DNA from: an endosymbiont of Escarpia spicata
GTDB taxonomy: Bacteria > Pseudomonadota > Gammaproteobacteria > Chromatiales > Chromatiaceae
Length of the DNA stretch: 64,000 nt
Direction: 5' to 3'
Assembly (NCBI GenBank): GCA_003349915.1
Contig: QFXE01000001.1
Coordinates: 1 to 64,000 of the forward strand
Notes under the pieces: generated by a model
What the model was told of the DNA's origin: nothing
Databases searched by the model: none
Seen by the model: the letters and a program-made list of their open reading frames with translations, nothing else
Shown: piece after piece, positions 1 to 7,488 of the stretch
How positions within the stretch are numbered: position 1 is the stretch's first letter
Layout: each line of letters opens with the position of its first letter
Program-made: the position numbers and the translations under genes

Positions 1-5
1 TAATC

Positions 6-824
6 CTAAAGTAAGTGCCATTCGTCCTTGAGATGTTTTTCAAGCGCCTCGTCTTTCGTATAGCCAAACAGTGATTCAGCACTGGGATTCCACTGTGTAA
101 TAATCCCATCCTGTGTCCACTCAATGGCGGCAAGCGGTGTTTCATGAATGTGATGAGAAAGCTTTTTCTCTGATTTTTTCCACTGTTCCTCTCTGTTTGC
201 GCTTTCAAATCTAAGTGTAATATTTTGTAAGATAACTTTATTAATATGCTTGGAGAGACTGAGAAGCAGAATCAACAATAGCCCAACCAATAGTCCAGGT
301 GACCAACCAGTTTGTTCGGCATTTATGATGAAACGAAAACTAATCGGTGCAAGAGTCAGGAACAGGAAACCGCTGGCGATTGAATTTATTGCAGATTGCG
401 AAGATATACCAACTGCTGCAATACCAATAAGAAGAAAACCTATCATGGATTGATAGGCGAAATTTTCTTCTGGAAATAGAAATATTGCAATGCTTCCCCA
501 TGCAAATGCCGCCATAAAAGTGCTTGCAGCATAACGAAATCTCCAGGTTTTCAGGTTTCCGGAAATTGACAGGGATTTGAAATACCTCTTGTAGATCAGC
601 CACCTGATGAGTACGATGATGTTCATCGAACATACCCACGCTACTACTGTCGCTCTATTGCTGAAATCCCATAAAAGAAACGCTGTTAGAATAGTGGCGA
701 CGATAGTCGCAAGCAATGAATTAGGCAGACTTTCAAAGAGGATCTTTAATTGCTCTTGCGCGATCAGATCTCTGCTGTTTTCAGCATATTCAGGCTCATG
801 TTTATAGGGCTTTGTATTGTTCAT
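6..824 (-). CDS. Membrane sensor with truncated PAS domain
   Basis: 272 residues. The first two thirds hold about six hydrophobic segments (roughly residues 35-205), followed by a short coiled linker and the start of a PAS domain (residues about 226-272, with the typical IEWTQDGIITQWNPSAE stretch). The frame stops at a TAG (positions 6-8) only about 45 residues into the PAS fold, so no kinase, cyclase or phosphodiesterase output domain is attached. Sensors of this layout normally continue into such a domain, so this is either a naturally short sensor or a gene broken by a frameshift or nonsense mutation whose remainder lies outside the window. The ATG at 822-824 directly follows the TGA of the upstream regulator (825-827), so the two are probably co-transcribed and translationally coupled. 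The ligand is unknown. Confidence 0.7.
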   Translation of the reverse strand: MNNTKPYKHEPEYAENSRDLIAQEQLKILFESLPNSLLATIVATILTAFLLWDFSNRATVVAWVCSMNIIVLIRWLIYKRYFKSLSISGNLKTWRFRYAASTFMAAFAWGSIAIFLFPEENFAYQSMIGFLLIGIAAVGISSQSAINSIASGFLFLTLAPISFRFIINAEQTGWSPGLLVGLLLILLLSLSKHINKVILQNITLRFESANREEQWKKSEKKLSHHIHETPLAAIEWTQDGIITQWNPSAESLFGYTKDEALEKHLKDEWHLL

Positions 825-2567
825 TCATTCTTGCCATACATAGATGACTTCAGCCTTGTTTCCAGGTTTTTCATAATTGATTGATTCGCAAAGGCCTTGA
901 ACAAGCTGGATTCCCCGGCCACTAAGTTTTAACGATGCAGACTCATCTGTAGATTGCTTGTTTAAAAAGTCGAAACCAATACCGCTATCTTCAATTTGTA
1001 TTAACATCTTTCCACCCTGTTCAAACGGGTGAATGCGCAAGCCTATTTTGATGAAGCCGTCTTTGAGTTTGTTTAAAAGTCGTTCTCTCTCTTCGAAGTA
1101 GCGGGTAAATCCTTCTGGTCCGGTTTTTATATTCGAGTCCAGGCCAAGCACGCCATGGTCCAGAGCATTGACAAAAAGCTCTGTCAGGATAGTGAAGAGT
1201 GGGCGTCTATGTTCGTGAAGACCAACCATCTCCTGTATGTAGTTTATAAGCATTGGGACTGGGTCTGCCTGCCTCAGTTGACTACCACGAAGCGTGATAT
1301 GAAATTCCACGCTGTCTGATCCATGTTCCTGAGAAGATTCGTCAGACGGCTGTTTTTTATTGTCGTTATGTAGACTGTTGAGATCCCATGCCGGAAGCAG
1401 TTCCGGTATAAGAGGTATCTCGGCAAGGCTTATGTCGTCATCCTGAGGAGCATCCAGGCAAAAATCTTCCAGGATGCGGGAAACGGTATTTAGAATGTAG
1501 TCGTCGTCATAACTATGGGTAATGGAATTTTCCAGTCTTTCTATTCCAAAATATTCACCATCAGGGTTTCTTGCCTCTGAAACGCCGTCAGTTGCCAAAA
1601 GCACATGGTCATTATATTGGGTTCTTATGTGCACCGCCGCATCGTGAAAACTGATTTCGGATGTGATCCCCAGTGGAAGACTGCGAGAGGAAATGCGATG
1701 TTTGATTACCCTGGTCTTTCCGTCGAGTAGAAAAAAATCCGGCATGCCGCAATTGAAGGCGGTGATATGGTCCAGGGTATTGCTTATTTTGACGAACTGG
1801 GCAGCCAGAAACATTCCGGTCGGCAGAAGAGTGTTGAGTTTATTGTTAATGCCTTGAAGGATTTGTTGTGGAGAAAAACCTTTTGCCGTCATCGAACGGA
1901 AAACTTCCGATGCTGGCAGTGCGCCAAGGGCAGCGGCCAGACCATGGCCAGTAAAATCGCCCATGAGTACGTGCAGGTCATGGGATGGAGCATAGGCAGT
2001 CAGCAGGATATCACCACTGAAAATGCTAGCTGGGCGTACGAGTTGACGTATGTGGTCGAGTGCTACGTTTCCGGCAATAACAGCACCGCTGAAGACTTCT
2101 TCAGCAATCTCTTCATCCCGATGCATTCGGCTGTAAAGACTGATGACATCGTGATGAAGCTCTTGAATTCGCTCCATAGCTTTGATTTTGGCTGCGAGTA
2201 CCGTATGGCTGAATGGTTTCGTCAGAAAATCATCCCCGCCGACCTCGATACAACGCGAGAGTGCTGATTCGTCAGTCATGGCAGTAAGGAATATTACCGG
2301 AATGAACTTTTCACCAGCAGACTCTTTAATCCGTTCAGTGGCGATATAGCCGTCCATAATCGGCATCATGATATCCATGAACACCATATCGATCGACTCT
2401 CTCTCGAAAAGCTCAACGGCCTCTGCCCCATTCTCAGCCATAGATACTTCGTAGCCGAGTTTTTTCAACAAAGCCTTCAGAATTACCCTATTAGATAGTT
2501 CATCGTCCGCGATTAAGGCCCGGCCGATGATTTTGCTTGTCCGAAGTTTTGTTTGTGTTGCTGACAT
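825..2567 (-). CDS. Response regulator with PP2C phosphatase and HATPase domains (RsbU/RsbW-like)
   Basis: 580 residues from the ATG at 2565-2567; a TTG at 2612 would add 15 residues but neither start has a clear ribosome site. Domain order: receiver domain (residues about 15-130, acidic pair D21/D22, phospho-acceptor D65 in MDIMMP), a helical linker, a SpoIIE/PP2C-type serine phosphatase (about 170-390, with GDFTGHG and LLATDGVSEA metal-site motifs), and a C-terminal HATPase_c domain (about 440-580, ELFVNALDHG N-box and EDSGIGFDF G-box) like RsbW/SpoIIAB anti-sigma kinases. In partner-switching systems such proteins dephosphorylate and rephosphorylate STAS-domain antagonists. No free STAS or sigma gene is adjacent, though the divergent gene starts with a STAS-like domain. 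It lies in an operon with the PAS sensor downstream. Confidence 0.85.
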   Translation of the reverse strand: MSATQTKLRTSKIIGRALIADDELSNRVILKALLKKLGYEVSMAENGAEAVELFERESIDMVFMDIMMPIMDGYIATERIKESAGEKFIPVIFLTAMTDESALSRCIEVGGDDFLTKPFSHTVLAAKIKAMERIQELHHDVISLYSRMHRDEEIAEEVFSGAVIAGNVALDHIRQLVRPASIFSGDILLTAYAPSHDLHVLMGDFTGHGLAAALGALPASEVFRSMTAKGFSPQQILQGINNKLNTLLPTGMFLAAQFVKISNTLDHITAFNCGMPDFFLLDGKTRVIKHRISSRSLPLGITSEISFHDAAVHIRTQYNDHVLLATDGVSEARNPDGEYFGIERLENSITHSYDDDYILNTVSRILEDFCLDAPQDDDISLAEIPLIPELLPAWDLNSLHNDNKKQPSDESSQEHGSDSVEFHITLRGSQLRQADPVPMLINYIQEMVGLHEHRRPLFTILTELFVNALDHGVLGLDSNIKTGPEGFTRYFEERERLLNKLKDGFIKIGLRIHPFEQGGKMLIQIEDSGIGFDFLNKQSTDESASLKLSGRGIQLVQGLCESINYEKPGNKAEVIYVWQE

Positions 2568-2646
2568 GGTTTTTTGAAATCTGCCAATTTGTAGTGTTGT
2601 GGTTGTTCTCAAAACTGTAGCGGCAGCGTAAAGGGAAACTTAATCC

Positions 2647-3846
2647 TTGACGGAAAACTATTTGAACAGGATGATCCTGTCATCAGAAGTTGCTGGGCGA
2701 CCTGAGATTCAGATGCAAAGCAAGTCTTTAACAATATCTTATCTTACTGATAATTCAGTAGAAATATCATTATTAGGCGACTGGTGCCTGACTTGTGAAG
2801 TAGTAACGTGGCAGTCATTCCAGGTGCAGTTTGAACAGTATCCAGAGCCGCCTGAGAAAATAGATTTTGTTAGTTCAGACCTTGAGAGCTGGGACAGCAA
2901 ACTGTTGCTGTTCCTGGTTAAATTAGACGCTTATGCTCAGTCCCGGCATATACCCGTCAATTGGGACGGTCTGCCGGATGGGGCGAAAGGACTCTTGCGT
3001 CTGGCCACGGAGGTGCCTGAGAGAAGCGGTGCCCGCAGACGGACTAGGACCAGATCATTGGTGTATCGCCTGGGAACATGGGCGATGGATGGGGTTGAAG
3101 AGCTTACCGGTTTAGCCACATTTCTGGGTGAGTGGCTGCTTTCGATCGGCAGATTCTTTACCGGCAGAGCGAGCTTTAGATGGGTTGATTTCAACCGTTT
3201 TCTCCAGTCTGCCGGTGCTGGTGCACTGCCTATCGTTGGCATAATCAGCCTGCTGGTGGGTGCTGTGCTTGGTTTTGTCGGGGCCGTTCAATTGCAGATG
3301 TTTGGGGCTCAGATCTACGTTGCAGATCTTGTGGGGCTTGGTGTCGTCAGAGAGATGGGGGCGATGATGACGGCTATCATCATGGCTGGCCGCACCGGAT
3401 CGGCCTACGCGGCCCAGCTGGGCACCATGCAGGTGAATGAGGAGATAGACGCACTGCGCACCATGGGGATCTCACCGATGGATTTTCTGGTATTGCCCCG
3501 CACGCTGGCGCTGATTTTGATGTTGCCGCTGCTCTGCCTCTGGTCGGATGCTCTGGGTATCCTGGGTGGATTGCTGGTAGGTGTTTCGATATTGGATATC
3601 GCATTGCTGGAGTATTTACAGCAGACCAAAGCGGCTATCAGCCTCGCTGATATCGCTACCGGTCTCATAAAAAGCCTGATTTTTGCTGTTGTAGTCTCCC
3701 TGGCAGGTTGCCTGCGAGGGCTACAGAGTGGACGCAATTCAGCAGCTGTGGGCAATGCGACCACCTCTGCCATGGTCACGGCAATTCTTCTGATCGTCAT
3801 TTGGGACGCGCTTACAACCATCATTTTCAACCGTCTGGGGATATGA
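2647..3846 (+). CDS. mlaE: MlaE-family ABC transporter permease with N-terminal STAS domain
   Basis: Inner-membrane permease of a Mla/MCE-type phospholipid transporter. Up to 399 residues. The N-terminal third (about 25-125) resembles a STAS domain (NSVEISLLGDW ... DSKLLLFLVKLD), here fused to the permease rather than made as a separate MlaB. The rest is the MlaE permease with about five membrane helices and the conserved REMGAMMTAIIMAGRTGSAYAAQLG and EEIDALRTMGISPMDFLVLPR blocks. The frame opens with TTG at 2647; internal ATGs at 2671 and 2713 are alternative starts, and none has a strong ribosome site. First gene of a four-gene operon; 3 bp separate it from the ATPase. It is divergent from the REC-PP2C regulator by about 80 bp. 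Confidence 0.92.
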   Translation: MTENYLNRMILSSEVAGRPEIQMQSKSLTISYLTDNSVEISLLGDWCLTCEVVTWQSFQVQFEQYPEPPEKIDFVSSDLESWDSKLLLFLVKLDAYAQSRHIPVNWDGLPDGAKGLLRLATEVPERSGARRRTRTRSLVYRLGTWAMDGVEELTGLATFLGEWLLSIGRFFTGRASFRWVDFNRFLQSAGAGALPIVGIISLLVGAVLGFVGAVQLQMFGAQIYVADLVGLGVVREMGAMMTAIIMAGRTGSAYAAQLGTMQVNEEIDALRTMGISPMDFLVLPRTLALILMLPLLCLWSDALGILGGLLVGVSILDIALLEYLQQTKAAISLADIATGLIKSLIFAVVVSLAGCLRGLQSGRNSAAVGNATTSAMVTAILLIVIWDALTTIIFNRLGI

Positions 3847-3849
3847 ATC

Positions 3850-4644
3850 ATGGCGAAAGGTGCCCAGGTTGAGATAGGAAATCGCTCGGGATTAGCGCAT
3901 ATCGAAGTGCGGGGAATGACCATGGCATATGGTGATTTCCTGATTCAGAAAGATCTGAATTTCACTATAAATCAGGGAGATATATTTATTATTATGGGTG
4001 GCAGCGGCTGCGGGAAAAGTACGCTTCTGCGCCATTTGGTCGGCCTGCATCCCCCCGCTGCCGGGGAGGTGCTCTATCAGGGAAGCTCATTCTGGCAGTT
4101 GGCGCCGAATGAGCGGAATGCGTTAATGCGAAGGATGGGTGTGCTCTATCAGGGTGGAGCCTTGTGGACCGCCATGACGCTGGCTGAAAATATCGCCCTG
4201 CCACTGGAAGAGTACACGTCGCTCACACCCGCGGAGGTCAATGAACTTGTTTCATACAAACTTTCTCTGGTAGGGCTGAAGGGCTTTGAAGACTACTATC
4301 CTTCCGAGATCAGCGGTGGTATGCAGAAACGGGCGGCCCTTGCCAGGGCGATGGCACTGGATCCCGAGACCCTGTTTTTCGATGAACCTTCAGCCGGTCT
4401 GGATCCGGTGAGTGCGCGCCTGCTGGATGATCTCATCATTGAGCTACGGGATAGCCTGGGTGCGACCATCGTGGTTGTGACCCACGAACTGGCCAGTATC
4501 TTTGCCGTCGGCAATAATTCCGTCTTTCTGGATGCGGCGAGCAAAACAATGATCGCGGAGGGGGATCCCAAGCGATTATTGACGGAGACGGAAAACCCTA
4601 TCGTGAGGAAATTTCTTACCCGTGGCGAAGAGGGATATCCATGA
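3850..4644 (+). CDS. mlaF: MlaF-family ABC transporter ATP-binding protein
   Basis: 264 residues. Cytoplasmic ATPase that powers the MlaE-type permease. Walker A GGSGCGKST at about residues 50-58, signature ISGGMQKRA at 154-162, Walker B LFFDEP at 175-180 and the H-loop in VVTHEL. Length and motifs are normal for the family. Follows the permease by 3 bp. Its stop codon overlaps the ATG of a 24-codon frame that bridges to the MCE gene. Confidence 0.95.
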   Translation: MAKGAQVEIGNRSGLAHIEVRGMTMAYGDFLIQKDLNFTINQGDIFIIMGGSGCGKSTLLRHLVGLHPPAAGEVLYQGSSFWQLAPNERNALMRRMGVLYQGGALWTAMTLAENIALPLEEYTSLTPAEVNELVSYKLSLVGLKGFEDYYPSEISGGMQKRAALARAMALDPETLFFDEPSAGLDPVSARLLDDLIIELRDSLGATIVVVTHELASIFAVGNNSVFLDAASKTMIAEGDPKRLLTETENPIVRKFLTRGEEGYP

Positions 4645-4715
4645 GTGAATTTTCAGTGGGAAAAGCCGATACCCTATATCGAAACGAGTTTGGACAGAGG
4701 AACTGCCGCCAATGA
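4641..4715 (+). CDS. Candidate 24-codon coupling ORF between mlaF and the MCE gene
   Basis: Small frame seen directly: its ATG overlaps the mlaF TGA (ATGA at 4641-4644) and its own TGA overlaps the ATG of the next gene (ATGA at 4712-4715). It begins MSEFSVGKADTLY and has no membrane segment or recognised motif. The double ATGA tiling would let ribosomes pass from mlaF through this peptide into the MCE gene, so a translational coupling role is plausible. It may equally be a chance frame in a 67-bp spacer, or the remnant of a longer MCE N-terminus. An AGAGGAA sequence before the MCE ATG offers it a separate ribosome site. Confidence 0.25.
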   Translation: MSEFSVGKADTLYRNEFGQRNCRQ

Positions 4716-5755
4716 CCGCAAAAGCCAATCCATCCATTATCGGGATGTTTGTGCTCAGTGCGCTGGCATTGGGTATTCTTGCCATTTTCTATCTTGGCGA
4801 TACCGGCCTGAATGAAGAGAAGCCCCGGCTTATTCTGTTTTTTGAGGGGGATGTCAAAGGGCTCGATGTAGGTTCGCCTGTGACTTTTCGGGGAGTCCGG
4901 ATCGGCCAGGTGGAGGATATTGCTGTTGTTTTCGACAGCAAAGACCTCTCATTCGATATACCCGTCATTATCAGTGTCACACGGTCCAAGCTGGGCTTTG
5001 GAAAAGGAATGGAGAGTGAAAAAGATGGTTTGCTGCTGGATCGTCTAATCGAACAGGGCCTGAGGGCTCGCATGAATATGCAGAGCCTGGTGACCGGAAA
5101 GCTGGAGGTTGAATTGGGATTTCATCCCAATAGCGAGGCAAAAAGACGAGGTTTGAGCAGCGTGTATCCTGAGATACCGACTATACCCTCAAATATGGAG
5201 AAGATTGCCAGGGTCCTGGAGGATCTTCCGCTCGAACGAATCGCCAAACGAACAGAAGAGATCTTGGCTGGAATCGATAAACTTGTTAACGATCCGGATT
5301 TGCCGGAGATGCTTGTCCATCTTGCTTCCGCCATAAAAAGATTCGATAGTCTCGCCCGGAAACTCGAAACCTCTGCTCTGGAGCTAACCAGCCGATCTGT
5401 GATCATGATCGACGAGGCCCGCAAACTCGTGGAACAGTTGCAGACGCAGTTTGAACCTCTTATTGGGGAGTGGACTCGCGTGGCCCGGGATTCCCGAACC
5501 ATGATCGATAGGATGGACAAAAAAGTTGACCATGCGGTGGAGAGTTGGGACGAGACACTTCTCAGTGGGGAGCAGGCCTTCTCCCAGTTCAGCAAGACCC
5601 TGTCATCCGCTGAATCGATAGTGGCGGAGGATTCGCCTGTTTTGCGGGATGTCAGCGTTGCGTTGCGAGAACTGGCGGCTGCCACGCGTTCGATCCGCAT
5701 CATGGCGGAGTATCTTGAACGCCACCCCGAGGCATTGATCAGAGGAAAGCAGTGA
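4712..5755 (+). CDS. mlaD: MCE-domain substrate-binding protein (MlaD family)
   Basis: 347 residues. N-terminal membrane anchor (about residues 9-27), then the MCE domain (about 35-120, with LFFEGDVKGLDVGSPVTFRG and GVRIGQVEDI), then a long mostly helical region (about 150-340) rich in charged heptads. This is longer than E. coli MlaD (about 183) and resembles the PqiB/YebT-like or plant-type MCE proteins with helical needles. It is expected to bind lipid in the periplasm and hand it to or from the MlaE/MlaF complex. ATG at 4712 with GAGG about 12 bp upstream. Its TGA (5753-5755) overlaps the start of the lipoprotein gene. Confidence 0.92.
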   Translation: MTAKANPSIIGMFVLSALALGILAIFYLGDTGLNEEKPRLILFFEGDVKGLDVGSPVTFRGVRIGQVEDIAVVFDSKDLSFDIPVIISVTRSKLGFGKGMESEKDGLLLDRLIEQGLRARMNMQSLVTGKLEVELGFHPNSEAKRRGLSSVYPEIPTIPSNMEKIARVLEDLPLERIAKRTEEILAGIDKLVNDPDLPEMLVHLASAIKRFDSLARKLETSALELTSRSVIMIDEARKLVEQLQTQFEPLIGEWTRVARDSRTMIDRMDKKVDHAVESWDETLLSGEQAFSQFSKTLSSAESIVAEDSPVLRDVSVALRELAAATRSIRIMAEYLERHPEALIRGKQ

Positions 5756-6363
5756 TGAAACCCCTATGGAAATACGCAGTGGCGTTGCTGACTATTGCTT
5801 CGATCCTTCACCTGACCGGTTGTGCCAGCCCATCTCAGCCAACTCGGTTCTATCGTTTGAATGCGGCGGTGGATTTACCGGCTACGGCTGAAACCGCTCA
5901 GGTGCGGTTACCCGAAGTTGGGCTGGGCCCGGTTCATCTCTCCAGCTATCTCGATCGTCCACAGATCGTCAATCGGACAGGATACTACCGATTGCAGTTG
6001 AACGAGTTTGATCAATGGGCGGGAACCCTGCAGGAAAATATCATCCAGGTTCTGGTTGACTACCTCTCCGCTTCGTTAGGAGAGAATCGGGTGGTTGCCT
6101 ACCCATGGCACGGCTCCCTGAAGCCCGATTATGACATTACCATCTATTTTAGCCGATTCGATGCGGTGGACGGTTTGCAGGTGATCCTGCAAGCGCGCTG
6201 GATGCTGCTGGATAGGGCAAAGGGCAAGGTACTCGATACACGGCAGGTAACCATTTCTGAGCCGATCGAAGGGGCGGAATCCGAGGCCATTGTTGCGGCA
6301 GGAAGTCGCGCACTGGAAAAGCTCTCCAGGCAACTTGAAGCGTTGCTGAGAAAGCAGCTGTAA
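5755..6363 (+). CDS. ABC-type transport auxiliary lipoprotein (PqiC/YmbA-like)
   Basis: 202 residues from the ATG at 5755 (a GTG at 5752 is also in frame). Signal peptide with lipobox LTGC, lipidated Cys at about residue 23; the next residues are A-S, which favours outer-membrane sorting. The mature part carries the family's FYRL opening (TRFYRLNA) and the conserved QWAGTLQENI segment. In Pqi and related MCE systems this lipoprotein joins the MCE needle to the outer membrane. Last gene of the mla-type operon, overlapping the MCE gene by 1 bp. Confidence 0.9.
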   Translation: MKPLWKYAVALLTIASILHLTGCASPSQPTRFYRLNAAVDLPATAETAQVRLPEVGLGPVHLSSYLDRPQIVNRTGYYRLQLNEFDQWAGTLQENIIQVLVDYLSASLGENRVVAYPWHGSLKPDYDITIYFSRFDAVDGLQVILQARWMLLDRAKGKVLDTRQVTISEPIEGAESEAIVAAGSRALEKLSRQLEALLRKQL

Positions 6364-6464
6364 GGTTGGATTGCCGTGGTGAACGCTGGTAGTCAATCTA
6401 CTGACTTCTATCTAAATTCCCGCCAGTCTGGCTCCCGCCCCCTACGAGCAATAATCGGATACTG

Positions 6465-7274
6465 TTAGCTCGACGTACTCACAGGTTCTTGCTTCGGTTG
6501 GGATTCGACCTCTCCATCGACAGGTGTCTCGTCTTCGACAGGTTCAGGTTCAGTGGGGAGTTCGTAACGACTTGCCAGAAAAAGCACCCCGATGATGGGG
6601 TGGTCGAGATAGTGGACCTCTCCACTGCGCATTCTGCGCTGTGACTGCATTCGAAAGGCACGAAAAGCGGGGCGAAACTCTAAGCTGTCACCCCTTGTTC
6701 CATCTTCCGTCTCCCACTGCCGCAGTAGCAGATCTGCCTCAAGGTGTAGATAGCGTTTGACGCCGACCCTGATCGTGCCCTCAAGTCTTAGGGGCTCATC
6801 AATGGCCGATTGTGGGTTTGAAGACCTGGGCAACTCCAGGAGCAGTTGTTGGGACTGGTCGGGCTCGATAACCTGCTGACGCCAGGCGACATGCAGCAGA
6901 GGTTTGTAATTTCGGGATCTGGAGAGGTGCTGATGCTGTTCACCGAGTTGCCATTCAGACTTGGCAAGTGGTCTAAAAGGGTCAGGTGCTGATGACGCTG
7001 CTGTTTCGATCGGCTTCCGCAGCCCGATTTTCTGAGTCTGGGCCTCGGTTAGTGGTATGGCATTCAGCCGCGATGGCGTACCTGGGTCCTCCGGCCAGAA
7101 TTCAGTGGAGCCGGCACCGGCGCTGATACGTTCAAATATCAGAATCTCAAACTGGTACCAGGGTGGTGCTTCCTCTTCCGGCTGTTCTTCAGCGGTAGCA
7201 ATCGTTGCTGCCAGGCTCAGGATGAGCGCTACAGGCAACCAATATTTGCGTCTATTCTGCACTTTCCAACTCAT
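6465..7274 (-). CDS. CsiV-family periplasmic protein
   Basis: 269 residues. N-terminal signal segment (about residues 10-28, cleavage near ATAEE), then the family opening PPWYQFEILIFER, a middle region with alternating beta strands, HLEADLLLRQWE, and the C-terminal MRSGEVHYLDHPIIGVLF block. CsiV proteins bind peptidoglycan and influence cell shape and stress responses in Vibrio. The gene lies downstream of mfd, its usual neighbour in Gammaproteobacteria. The C-terminal 35 residues are acidic and probably disordered. The start ATG (7272-7274) has only a weak GAG 12 bp upstream. The mfd-csiV spacer carries an inverted-repeat element. Confidence 0.8.
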   Translation of the reverse strand: MSWKVQNRRKYWLPVALILSLAATIATAEEQPEEEAPPWYQFEILIFERISAGAGSTEFWPEDPGTPSRLNAIPLTEAQTQKIGLRKPIETAASSAPDPFRPLAKSEWQLGEQHQHLSRSRNYKPLLHVAWRQQVIEPDQSQQLLLELPRSSNPQSAIDEPLRLEGTIRVGVKRYLHLEADLLLRQWETEDGTRGDSLEFRPAFRAFRMQSQRRMRSGEVHYLDHPIIGVLFLASRYELPTEPEPVEDETPVDGEVESQPKQEPVSTSS

Positions 7275-7286
7275 GTGTTTTCTTAA

Positions 7287-7471
7287 CTCAAGTTTCGGAG
7301 TTCAAGCCATCCTGAAAAGATGGAGGGCGGTATTTAATTAATCTGGTAGGGGGGTGTGCCTTGCGCACCATGATTGCTGCTTATTTTGGCGCGCAGGTTG
7401 TACCCTATGTTCGTCACTTTAGAGAAGCCACACCCCATGTCAACTATCACTGCGAACTCCGAAACTTGAGC
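7287..7471. repeat. Inverted-repeat element between mfd and csiV (MITE-like)
   Basis: A perfect 17-bp inverted repeat (CTCAAGTTTCGGAGTTC at 7287-7303 and its complement at 7455-7471) encloses about 150 bp. TTAA occurs immediately outside the left arm (7283-7286) and 3 bp outside the right arm (7475-7478), a possible target duplication. The interior carries a degenerate palindrome (about 7346-7408) related to the one at 34693-34772. There is no coding potential inside, so it looks like a nonautonomous element or a large hairpin in the mfd-csiV transcript. Confidence 0.55.
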
Positions 7472-7488
7472 GCTTAAGACTTGCCAGT

